From Hyperoplus lanceolatus (taxonomy: Eukaryota; Chordata; Actinopteri; Uranoscopiformes; Ammodytidae): a stretch of 64,000 nucleotides of DNA. A program made the translations under genes and the position numbers. Shown piece by piece: positions 25,454-36,800 of this stretch; position 1 is the stretch's first letter; each line of letters begins with the position of its first letter. The stretch lies in NCBI GenBank assembly GCA_026929865.2, contig CM049416.1, positions 12,849,501 to 12,913,500 on the forward strand, written 5' to 3'. The notes beneath the pieces were generated by a model. That model had not been told where the DNA came from. It was given only the letters and a program-made list of their open reading frames with translations, and searched no databases.

Positions 25454-25735
25454 GGGGCGACTGTGGCTCAGTTGGTAGAGCGGGTCGGCCGATGATCAAA
25501 GGGTTGGACGTTCGATCCCCGCCCTGCCACCTGTGTCATAGTTGTTGTGTCCTTGGGCAAGACACTTAACCCACCTTGCCTCGTGTGAATGTCGATAGTT
25601 AGCCTGCTATCGGTGTATGAATGTGTGTGTGAATGGTAACGAAGGAATGGGGACAGGTCTCCCTTGCAAAAGAGTCTTCGGTCTCAATGGGATTTACCTG
25701 TATAAATAAAGGTTTAAAAAAAAAAAAATAAAAAA
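25454..25735 (+). mobile_element. tRNA-derived SINE (copy A, uninterrupted)
   Basis: The head GGGGCGACTGTGGCTCAGTT contains a pol III A box (TGGCTCAGTTGGTAGAG) and a B box-like GTTGGACGTTCGATCCC. A body with GTCCTTGGGCAAGACACTTA follows, and the element ends in an A-rich tail after ATAAATAAAGG. The same insertion is in copy B, where it is split by another element. It is a SINE and not a tRNA gene, because no foldable tRNA 3' half follows. Confidence 0.85.
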
Positions 25736-26935
25736 AAATAACCATTTGTGTGCCATATATAATTGTACAGTTTTGTCATATGGATTATTTTATCTGAGTC
25801 GCTCTGCTATTTGTGTCTGGGCGTCGTTCTATGAATTGTGAAAAGTATTTGGACCTCATTGAAAAAACTAGTTGGTACAGTTTGTAATTCTCCTACATAC
25901 TTATGAAGAGGACAGGTTAATTACTCTGACGAGTTTAATGATCTCTTTCCATAGCATGCTCTTTGTTCACATGTGAAATACTGAACATTCTGTATAGATC
26001 AGACCCAGGTGTCACACCATAAGGAGGTCTGACTGGTTTCTCACTGCACCACTTCAGCAGCTACGAGCAGCTTCATCCTGTTTGGTTTAACTTCATGGCC
26101 GTAACCACTAATGCCCTGAAAAATTTAAACATAACAAGTTGTTAACTCGTAAAAAAAAATACCAGGCTCTTCAGAAGTTGGGAATTAATGGAACAGACTT
26201 TAGTTCAAAGTTTAAGATCTTTTTTTGTTTCAGTAAAGTTGCTGTATTTTAGCATTTTCTCAATGCACATTTTCATTGTTCTTGCAGTTTTTTCCCCCGA
26301 TAAAATGAACAAAATAAGTAGGAGATGAGAGCAGAATGAACAAAGATTCAATTTTGCAACTAAACATAGGCCAACTTTGTAGTTTGGAGGGTAGGTTGGC
26401 TCGGTTATTCATGTGGAGAACCTGGTTGATTAGATAGTTTAGTCTCTCTACAAATACGTGTGTATTTTTCAATTTAGGAATGAGGTGACACACACTGTAC
26501 CAGTGAAGCATGATTAAGGGGGGCCCATTGGCGATATGCAAATCTTTCCCAATGAGCTAAATGTCACATGCAAAATATATTGTGGCGGTAAGGCCAACAT
26601 ACCTGTTTAGCTACAAATCTGTTTGAATCACATTTTGTCTGTTAGTATGTTTAGCGCAAGGTCTGGGAACCTCTGTACTAATAAATGAGAGTGCCAGCAA
26701 TGCGCCCCCCCCCCCCCCAACCCCACATGTTTATTAAGGGATAAGTGCATACACACATACGAGAAAAGCATGAGTATTATAATATATAAATATAAGATGT
26801 ATTACCTTTTATTTGGTATTATTATTGTGTAGAGATCCTCAGAGCCAACTGACTCAACAAGGTTTGGCTTCTGCTCTTTATTGCACTCCCCTTGTAAAGC
26901 ACTACTTTCAAGTCGAAGGAGTTAAAGCTGGGGGT

Positions 26936-27125
26936 ATGTGATTTCTGATTGGTCAAAATTAACATGAGCTGTACACTTTGACCAATCAGAGCGAGGCTCC
27001 GATTCTCTGTTCTTATTGGCTGTTGGGACTGTCCATTCACTTTGGCACGACTTTGATGGTGTAGAGCGTGTCAGGGAGGGACCATAGGGGAGGGACCAAA
27101 GAGAACAAGTCCTCCACCCCCAGCT
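26936..27125. mobile_element. Copy-A-specific TTAA-flanked MITE (190 bp)
   Basis: Ends AGCTGGGGGT / ACCCCCAGCT are inverted and bounded by TTAA on both sides. Copy B keeps the empty site, with one TTAA at 44697-44700. The interior contains CCAAT-like motifs but no open frame. Confidence 0.88.
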
Positions 27126-27320
27126 TTAAGACAGTATGCCACTCACGTTTGACATTGTGTCCTCCTCACATAATTTTTATGACTTAAACATTCTTTAGGG
27201 GTGAGCATGCACTTAAAACAGGTTGCTTTCCTCTTTGGTGCACAGAGCAATGCAAACACACTGTCAGTGAGTCATCCTGTGATTGAAATGCAGAGCTGGT
27301 GATGTTTTGGGGTAATATCT

Positions 27321-27900
27321 CAGGGCTCCAACTGCGACTAAATGCTCACATTTTGCGACAATTTTTTGAGACAATGCAAGTACTTTATAAATCTAGGGGC
27401 ACTCACTCACACGGGCAGTCTGAGCTGAGCTGTGTGTCAGGTGATGTTTGTGAACACGAAAATTATTTTATAGGTCCACATTCAATAGGCCACTGCATAT
27501 CTATAAAAAAGCTAACCTTGTAGTTGTATGGCAACCCAAAAAGTTTGGAAAGTGAGTTTGTGTATGTAAATAGGCCTAGTTAATTTGTAAATTACTTGGT
27601 CAACATTTTCTATTAATTGTGCCTCTTTCAGAATTGCATAGAATGCAAATTAGTTGATTAGTTGATAATGTCATCTAGTTACTAATACTTGGTTTTGGAC
27701 CAATAACCATTTTCCTTATAGAGGAGTCAGCAAAAATAGAGGAGGAAAAAATCAGAGGGCTAGTTAAAATTGGGAAACATTTGAATAGATGCGTTGCAGG
27801 TCTATTTAAGGTGTGCCCCTAAATGTTCTGCTTGCGCCCCTAAATATTCTGAGTTAGGGGCGCCAGTGCTCCTAGTAAAAAAGGTTAGTTTGGAGCCCAT
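27321..27900. mobile_element. Copy-A-specific hAT-like element
   Basis: An insertion of about 580 bp starting CAGGGCTCCAA and ending TTGGAGCCC plus two decayed bases. Copy B reads straight through (TAATATCTTCATAATAGG near 44881). The right-hand copy of the 8-bp target duplication has lost two bases. No intact transposase. Confidence 0.75.
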
Positions 27901-28502
27901 AATCTTCATAATAGGAGTTCCCTTCCTGCTTTGGTAACTTGAACATTAAAGTGCCAGGCCTATATGTAAGTGTACACAATCAAAAACAAGCATACATGAA
28001 AATAATAATTCAGTTCAAACTACAAATATCTCAAATAATAGCTCCACTAGATGTGTTGTGGTCTAGTTGGCTTCTAACTGAAGATAGTGGGATATTTCAC
28101 TTTGAAGTGTCTGGCATTGGAGCACAGTTTGCTGTCCACTTTTACCTGGAAATCCTAAACAGAACAGGGACTGACAAGAACCGGCTGTTCAACCAACTTG
28201 ATATATACAATGCTGGAGCCAACACACACACAGGATTTATCTGAAAATACTGTCATTTCTGTCAGCAACTAATCACACTGCCCTTTGGTGCACAGACTGA
28301 TCAATTCCAAGATTCATACGAGAAAGCATCTAATTTTCAAATATATAGATGTAGCCTATCACTCTTATTTTACTTATTTTGAGAACTTTGCAGTCACTAT
28401 TGAATTTAGCTCCAGTCATCCAAACTGGTTTAAATTATTATCATACTACTATAATAGCAGGCGTGTCGCACAGTTGGTCCAGTGTGCATGTGCCAACGCC
28501 CA

Positions 28503-28558
28503 GGGGCGACTGTGGCTCAGATGGTAGAGCGGGTCGGCTGATGATCAAAGGGTTGAGG
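28503..28558 (+). mobile_element. Truncated SINE head
   Basis: About 56 bp of the same tRNA-derived SINE as at 25454, cut off after GATGATCAAAGGGTTGA. It sits directly beyond the right end of copy A. Confidence 0.7.
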
Positions 28559-28599
28559 TATGCAGGTATCATATCTGGCTGACACATATCTGCCACATG

Positions 28600-28930
28600 A
28601 ATGCCAGCAGCCGGCCGCAAACTAACGGCAGGTTCGAGATAACGGACATAAAGTTTAACAGACAGAGTTTAAAGGACGTAAAGTTGACCCGCCGTCGACA
28701 CTCCCCAGCAGCCGGCCGGGCTTACATTGACCCGCCGTTGACACGTCCCGATTAAGATAACGGACATAAAGTTGCTAACGGCAGGATTAAGATAACGGAC
28801 CCGCGGTCGACGCTCTCCCCAGCAGCCGGCCGGGTTTACATGGACCCGCCGTCGACACACTCTCCCAGGTAAGTCGTTATGTCTAGATACACTACACTTT
28901 TTTGCCCCGCCGTCGACAAACTTGCTAAAA
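28600..28930. repeat. GC-rich imperfect tandem repeat
   Basis: The motifs GACCCGCCGTCGACAC, CCCCAGCAGCCGGCCGGG and GATAACGGACATAAAG recur two to four times with about 100-120 bp spacing. Units are imperfect and their borders unclear. No coding frame. Confidence 0.65.
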
Positions 28931-29907
28931 TACTTGCTACAATGTAATATTACTCTCCTCCCCCACACAAGGCTGTGCTTTATTTCACTGTAGTTAGGGC
29001 CCCGCCGTCTAAAATGTTATAGGCTATTATACAGCAGTTGGTTCTGAGCGAGTGATTTGATTGGACGAGAGACCTTCTGAGCGTTCTGAAGGAGTGCTGA
29101 TATTAGCGAACAACATCACTCGGGACTGTTCACCAAACTTGTAGACCAACTGTCAAAATCACTCCGCGGCTCACTGATGAGCCGGAGCTTCACTTGTGTG
29201 TTATCTATGTGTGTGTGACTCTACTCAGGTTGACTGTAGTCTCGCAAAGCCAGACCAAACTACAGCAAGTAGTAGGCCTATGGTCTGGAAGCACTCTGTT
29301 TAGAGCCGTCTATTCGGGTGGGGAAACCGGGGGAAACTGGGCTAGCCTGTTTGTATTTGTTTAAACCAATCACAATCATCTAGGGCGGGGTTAACCCCGG
29401 GAAGCAGCAGCGGTGTCCTGCAAAATGGTGCCGGGGGGGGGGGGGGGGGACTTATTTTGATGGAACGTCTTCACGTCCAGAGACTGTCAGAGAAATGGCT
29501 AAACCCGCAAACGCCACACAAAAACTATTAAAGACAAAAGGAATATATATAGTGTGTTGCTTTCTAAGCAGCATGTCAAGACACCATACATTTTAGCCCC
29601 CGAGGAGCTCACGGGATAACTTAACCGGAGTTAACTAGCCACGTAGTGTTATCTCTGGTAACATTATCAGCGGTGGTTGAGAGGCAAGGCTACGGCGGTC
29701 GAGTAGAATTTTTAGCATTCGAGAACTTATGTCACCACCTCCTATCGCTGTAGTCAGAGCCGTAGTCCGTCTGTTTACAGGCAGAACAGGGTTTTGACGT
29801 TGTGAGCGCTACACCAACTGCAGCAAGTAGCCGTAAGAGTTGCTAGGTGATAGTGGAAGCCGTTGGAATCTTTCCCCGTCGCTAAAACACCGCTGCTTAG
29901 TCCCTAA

Positions 29908-30650
29908 TTCACCAAAGAAAGGGAACGACGGATCTTAATCTAGCTGGTTATAAGGTCCGGTGCTCAATTCAAACCCCCACGCTTCATTTTCCAGAGTTTA
30001 TGAGGGTATTTCTGCCCGGGGGTAGTTGTACAATGAAGTTGGACAGCTAGGCTAGGCTGTGTCCCGGACCACCGCCGCCAATATTATTAAGTATTGCCAC
30101 ACTTTATTTCTGTCTACAGTAATGTGACTTCTCACACCCTGTGTGTGTGTGTGAGAGAGAGAGCGCTGCACATAAGCACACGGGTTGACTGTGAGCGAAT
30201 TGTTTCCGAATTTGAGGGGGATCACAATAGGGTAAAGCCAGCAACCGGAAAAGGAGGGGGCTGCGTCAGGGCTGCGTAGCTTGCCGCCGCAAGCGAATAG
30301 ACGCTGGCGGAAGTGGTCATGCCAGACTAGGTTGACTGTGGCGAGTCTCTCCCCTGTGAGAGGGCATCGCTGCCACACACAGACACACAGACAGAGAGAG
30401 TGTGCGGTAGTCGCTCACACTCACGTTACTGAAGACAGCAATTGTGTGGAGATAAACTCAGGCTGCTGAATAATACGAGCGCAGCATAGCTTTAGCCTAG
30501 CCTAGCTTTCCCACCTCATTGTATAACGTTACTTCCCCCGGGCCGAAATACACTCATAAACTCTGGGAAATGAAGCGTGGGGGTTTGGATTGGGCAGCGG
30601 ACCTTATTACCAACTAGATTAAGATCCGCCGTTCCGTTTCTTTGGTGATT
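29908..30650. repeat. Long imperfect inverted repeat (arms about 130 bp)
   Basis: The arm at 29908-30036 (e.g. CGGATCTTAATCTAG, AAACCCCCACGCTTCATTTT) reappears reverse-complemented at 30517-30650, with an intervening segment of about 480 bp. It is probably a fold-back or MITE-type element. No open frame of note lies in the loop. Confidence 0.75.
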
Positions 30651-30867
30651 TTTACGGGACATCGGGCCGCCGTGGTTAATGTGACCAGAGTAAACAAAGT
30701 AGGATGAGCTCACTCGCGTAAAGTTGTTGCCTAGCAACGCGCTCCGCTCTGACTGCTATTGTCGAACTATTTGTGTTGGCGGAAGCAAATACATTCTTAA
30801 ATGATTAAAGATAACATTTTAAAGTTAACTTGTGAATTTCAGTTGTAAAACTGCTGTATAAAAGCAA

Positions 30868-31008
30868 TAGCACACTCGAGGTCGCATGTTGTCGCTCTAT
30901 ATCAGCACTGCTGTGTTTCTCTTCGGCACTCGGCCTATGGCCTCGTACCTACGACCGAATCACAGCAGTGTTGATATAGAGCGACAACATGCTCCCTCTC
31001 GTGTGCTA
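30868..31008. repeat. 141-bp near-perfect hairpin
   Basis: Two 48-base arms (30868-30915 and 30961-31008) are complementary over almost their whole length, e.g. GCATGTTGTCGCTCTATAT against ATATAGAGCGACAACATGC, around a 45-base loop. It could be a fold-back transposon remnant or a transcribed hairpin. Confidence 0.75.
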
Positions 31009-31965
31009 TGGCTTAATTACTCTCCACGTCAGGTAGCCAATATACATTTGCAATCTCGCCCTCGTCCTGACCGTCCTTCTCCCTCCCCAGAAGCCCGTGC
31101 TTTATTTCGCTGTAGTTTGTTGCTGCCTTAGCTGTTGTTACACTTACTTTTATTGCTTTGAGTATTGTTGAAGCAGTTTGTTATTATTAAATTGACTCAT
31201 GCTTGCTTCATACATTTTACGTAATCAATATCAAAATATAGTCTACTACACTTTCCATTTAACAATTACCCCGTCAAACCATAAATTGACTAATTTTATA
31301 ATCTAATTAAATGCTCACACTATAAGGACATTTTTATGGTTGCTTCATAATGTAATTGGTGAAACAAAATATTTTAGGTTGTAACATTATGGGCAAACTG
31401 TTATTATATTATGCGCTCAGCAATTTCAACCAAGGTTTCCACATTAAAGGCCTAGCTATAGATTTCATTTAAAAAAAAGTATTACATATTGGGTCACTGT
31501 TACACTATGGCCTCTTACAAGCCCATTGCATTGACTAAATGTATAACGCTATTATGGTTCTTTACTTTTATTGTGTCTGACCAGTGCCTCTCTCTCTCAC
31601 ACACACCGTCTCTTTATTTTTGATTCTAACTTCTACACATTGCTGTTCCTTGCCCATCTGCTGCCAAACACAAAGCCACGCTTGAAGCTGCTCTTCTTCC
31701 TTACTGCTGCCATGCCACTAACATGGTAAATATGATTGAGGTTTTTAAATGTTTTCTCCTTTCATTAACAATTGTGAACATTCCCCTATGACACAGGCAT
31801 TTAACTGTTCATTATCATGACGGATGACATTCACATCACAGATCAAAATAAGTTATATAGGCCTAAGTAATAACAGAAATACTTTTTCATACACAGGACA
31901 AAGACAACCAACTGTTGACCACTGCCGAAAATGTGGATGGCCTTGGAAGGGACTCAAGCTGCCAG

Positions 31966-32939
31966 TAATAGGCCTTTCACACCAAAAAGAACCATGAGCC
32001 AGTTCCGGGCTGGTGCTGGGGCCAGTTCAAAACTGGTTACAGCCTTATCCCAGTTATGAACTGGTTGGTTTCACAACTACCAGAGCCAGCCATGGAGCCG
32101 GCAAGAGAGCAACATCATGACGTCACTGTAAACGTGTGTGTACGTCGCCCGACGCCGCTGCTCTTGTGGCTAACACTAAAGCTACCGCTAGCTTTAAGCA
32201 CAACAACAGTGGCGAATACGTTATTTTTACATGTCTCCGTTTGTGTGTGTGTCTCCGTTTGTCTGTGTCGCCCTGCTCGGCTCAGTGGGTTTACTTTCCT
32301 GTTACTTCAAAATAAAAGCCAACTCACGTTTGTCCAGTGAAATCCTAATGTGAAGCCAGTGAAATGCTTTTAATGTGAAGCCGCAGCCTTAATGCTCTAT
32401 TTGTTTAACAGTAACTTAACTGCTGCGCACTGATCTAAAGATAGTGTTTTTTAATATAGAAAGCAGTGTCTCTGGCATTACCGGTGGTGACACAAGTTTA
32501 TTTTGCAAAAAAAAACGCCACATTGTCCCGCACAAACGTAGTCTTTGTCCCACAGCTGGTGAATTGGGATCTGGTCACCCTACTTTGCAAACAGGACCCA
32601 TACAGCGTATTTTCGCCGGTCAATTTGATCGCTACGTTCGGTAATTATGTTATGTCTCGTAGTAGCGGTGTTTTTAAATATGGCGGACATGAGGTTTGAG
32701 CTTTGAGTTGGTCTGGTTGGTCAGGATAATCCCTCCATGAAGGTAAGGATAACCCCGCCCCCTGACCCTGGCGTAAAAGCAGTTCTTGATTTAGACCCTG
32801 CTCAATCCTGGTGTTTGAGTTGAACCGGTTTTTACAGGCCGGAGCCGGTTCTTTGGCGTTGTGAAACCAAAACACTGTCTCTAGCTCCGAACTAGCCCAG
32901 AACCGGCTCCGATTTTGCTGCGGTGTGAAAGGCCTATTA
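31966..32939. mobile_element. DNA transposon-like element with 18-bp perfect inverted ends
   Basis: The left end TAATAGGCCTTTCACACC and right end GGTGTGAAAGGCCTATTA are exact complements, and subterminal GAACC/GGTTC-rich segments are also inverted. Length 974 bp, no intact transposase. It interrupts a stretch that translates as DHCRKCGWPWKGLK. Confidence 0.8.
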
Positions 32940-33854
32940 TGACAATCGCACCATGGCGTTGGTTCCACACCTTAAACAACAAAACATTGTGCCAGAATTC
33001 TTACTTCCTGCCATGGACACCTCACCATGACCGGGCCTAGGAGTTCCCCTTCACCTGGCCTTTGCTGTCACAATCAGTAATGGTGAGATACAATCCATCT
33101 TGCATATGCACATTTTCACATTGCACTTTCTTTTGATTGGTAAGTACCTGACCCTGTGTCTTCTGCAGGACAAGAGAAGAAAAGAGTTGGTGTGTCCCTG
33201 CCCCACAGGACACGGCCGGCTGTACACTGACTTCAGCAAACCAGCAACAAGTGTGAGAGTGTTTGTGGGAGACAATCAAGATGGTCTGACAAAACAACAT
33301 TGCTGTTTTGCATCTATTTTTTATTAATAAATAAGACAAAACATAACAGACTTTGAAGTTGTGGAGATCATTTACAACTCCCTCATTGACCCTACCAATC
33401 CTAAACCTAGATTAGTGACGATGATGAGCTAATTCAGGATAACTGAACTGATATCAAACAGTATCTTGATAACTGGAGCAAAGGAGATGAAGAACTGAAG
33501 CTGAAAGATGAACAAAGCCATGAGGACCTGATCACATCAAACTGTATGTATGACAGCAAATCCCTGTTAGACACCCACAAATAAATCTTGGCTTAAACAC
33601 ACCACTCACATTCAGTATTGTGAAGGAAGTTCTTTTAAGGTTGGAGGTCAACTCAGGAAGAATATTTCAGGAGACTTGGATGAATTATGAAGCAATATTT
33701 ATTAGACTTGGCCAAGGAGAACCGGACTGCAACTCTCGTGACCTGCACTTCAATTCTGCCAGACTCATGCTTAGAGCTGTGTATTAACCTTGCACTATTG
33801 CTAACACCTCCCCGGGTCGGGCACCAACAACTTTCTCAATGTGTGAGAAAAATC

Positions 33855-36800
33855 TTAAAACTCTTCTTCATTGCTTCTCTGGGATGATAGGTGAAACTGC
33901 TCTTCATCCAGTCTCTCATTTTCCTCTGCGTCTTTTTGATATGGTGTAATGTTATATATGTTTGTGTCCATTTTAGCATTGCTTATTCCTCCCAGCAGCC
34001 CCTTTTCAGACAGCCACACAGCAAGGCGCGATACTAGTACAATAGCCCCAGTGGTGATGAGCACAATGGCAGTGCGGAAAGGGATCAAGCGGTATCGGTG
34101 GCCGTCCTCCTGTACCTTGTCCCATGGCAGTGGCAGCACATCGGGAAGGCCTATCAAAGGTTCCCCAACCAGACCTCTCAGCAGTAGAGCCAACACAAAG
34201 CCAAAACAGGCACCATAGTGGTTTACCCACTTAGCTAAGTAGAAGATGCAAGTCACCTGGGGAGTCATCATTGAATACAAGACATCTGCACTGACGATCC
34301 AGAACAGGTGAACAGACTTTGTTGTCATGGCCAGGCCAGCTCCCATCAGTCCACACATGAGCACTGACACTTTAATTGCCACAATTATAATTTTTTCTGA
34401 TGCCTGAAATAGAGGAAAACCATTTATAAGCCATGGAATAAATACGCCAAAATAACAATTGATGTTCTTTTCTTTTTTGGGATTGTATGATAAAAATGTG
34501 AATTAATTAATTTAAATAAGTTCATTATCACAGGGTCTACCAAGGCTGTGAAAGTCTGATAAATGACTTTAAACAATAAACGGTTAAACAAAATAATTGT
34601 TTAATCCATCAACTATTTGTCTTAAAAGTTGCTTCCCCAAGTGTGTTGTTGTGTGGTAATACAGCACAGACCTTTCATAACATTATGTGCTATGTAACAG
34701 CATTACTATGCAAAAATAAAATAACGAACAGAGCTCATGGGAAAAAAGCCTTGCATGCCATAGGAAAATGCCTGTTCATACAGTTGCACACTGCAAAGTG
34801 CACCTTTAAACTGGTGAACAAAGGGCCTGAAAAATGCCATAGAAATAACATGACATTATTATCAGTGATTTGAGTTATACTATATGAAAATAAATTGTAT
34901 TTTTATTGTAATTAAACATTTATTCAGTATTTAATCTGAATAACTATAATATCCAGTAAATACATATTATCCACAGTGCCACAGTATGGCTATTGGTCAT
35001 GTAAGATGTTACCCGTTTGTAGAGGATGTTCTTGAAAATATTTCGGCCCAGTTGGGAGGCGGCAGACAGAAGTGCAGAGTCGACGGATGACATTACACAA
35101 GCAGCGAGGGCTCCCATACCAATCAGTGAGACGTAGAAGGGACACAGATGCTGAAGAGCAATCGGCAAGATGATGCCAGATTTGCCTTGTTCGTATGGGC
35201 TGGGTGAACCATAGGTGGTCTGGTTCCAATCTAACAGACATTGAGCACATGTTGTTAAAACATACATAAGAGTGGCACGCATATTTATGAGTGGCTTTTG
35301 GTCAACTACTAATTGTACAATACCATGGCCAAAGAACATTGCTCCTGTAGGATGTGAATTATTTTAAACATAACTGCGGCCTTTGTTTCTCCTACTTATA
35401 TAGCACTACACCAATGTTATTTTCAAGATAGACAGAGATAACTTAGATTGTTATAGTTACTGGTAGATGCGGACGCTGCTCCAATGATAATTGAAGGGAT
35501 GCCAAGGATTGCGGTTAATACTGCTCCAACATAGCAGGTGATCTTAGCTTGGGCATCAGTAGGTGTGGACAGGACTCGCTGGTAGAAAGCCTGGTAGCAG
35601 ATCCCCCCAAAGGACTTGGAGAGGAATAGAGAAAGGACTTCTTAGGTTAATGCAAGATAGTTCATGTAAGTTCAACATTAAATACATTATAATGTGCTTT
35701 ATGTCCTCACAGTGTAGACTTTTAGTGGAACTGTCTCTCTAAGACAGTTCAAAGTGTCCATTACCAGTAGCAGTATGTCCTCTATCCAGCGACCTGTGTC
35801 TTCCAGCTCCAGCTTGCCGATCCATGGTTCCTGTTGCAACCTGGTTACTGCAGCAGCAGTAATGTTAGCAGAGGAGGGGCTTGTCAGGATAAAAGGCACA
35901 CAGAGCCACTGCAATAAGGAGGGAAAGACTTAAGCTGATAAGCATCAAACACGGAGTACAGCTCAGGTGTATATTTGCAAGTAGTTTACCATTTACCAAC
36001 AGCATGAAAGAATAATTAAGGGATCAATAAGGTAAAATTAATCCATCAAAAGGGGCACCAAAGGTCAGACCAACAAATTCCATGGCAATCCATCCTATAG
36101 TTGTGGAGGTATTCTTAGAACGTACCAAAGTGATATACGGACCGACAGATACACCAATACTGTAAAATGTTTGTACCAAGCCGAGAAACATGAAGCTAAG
36201 TTGAATGACATCAGTGTAGGCCACAGAGTACAGTCCCCCCATTAATGTGTAGAGGATTGCCACAGCAGCAGAAATGCCCACAGCCAGCGTGGAGGAGACA
36301 TCCATGACCACACTTATAGTCCCTCCTGGAACCAAAAACATAAATTCAGAGTCAAGATTTTGATCTAAAGATTTGTAATTAAGATTTGCAGATTTTGGAT
36401 TAAATAATTAATCGTCTTACCCAGTGCACCAAGAACACATGCTATCCAGAAGATATCGGCAATGAGAGCAGGAATGAAGATAACAGCGGCTACAGTGTTG
36501 CCATATTTATTTTGAAATGGGTCCATGAGGGTGACATAGTTCTTTGACCGAATAGGTTTGACAAAGAAGAGTCCACCTGAAGATAGACAAACAGAAAACA
36601 TTCTAACATTAAATGTGCAGTACCTTAACGACACATTTAATAATAATGAACTGACAGCAAATTGTTTGTAATTGAACACATCTTCCTCAGTTATTAATCA
36701 CAACTCAAATGCCTTCATTTAATGGTCACAAAGGTCCTGGCAGGGGACAATGTGACGAAATGCAGTCCATTGACAAATATACACTCTAAAAGTAACTTTT

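Larger units (their letters stand above)
18701..28427. repeat. Segmental duplication copy A (slc5a7-like unit)
   Basis: A block of about 9.7 kb that matches 33406-45452 in the same orientation. Homology begins at CCTAGATTAGTGACGA (18701 and 33406) and ends at CCAGTCATCCAAACTG (28427 and 45452). It includes the whole transporter gene, its introns and 5' flank. Length differences are explained mostly by element insertions private to one copy. Exons of the two transporter copies differ at only a few positions. Confidence 0.93.
28428..33405. other. Repeat-rich spacer between the two slc5a7-like units
   Basis: About 5 kb without a supported gene. It holds a truncated SINE head, a GC-rich tandem-like stretch, two large inverted repeats and a 1-kb element with terminal inverted repeats. 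Fragments such as DHCRKCGWPWKG (about 31920-31955) and CPCPTGHGRLYTD (about 33197-33235) look like pieces of decayed coding sequence that I could not assign. Confidence 0.6.

Noticed and set aside
25454..25525. Possible tRNA gene (A and B box-like motifs), also at 28503 and 41230
   Set aside because: The tRNA-like part lacks a proper 3' half, recurs with a SINE body and A-rich tail, and is duplicated or truncated like a retroposon.
28600..28930. CRISPR-like spaced repeats
   Set aside because: Units are imperfect, unevenly spaced and in a vertebrate genome; this is a degenerate tandem repeat.
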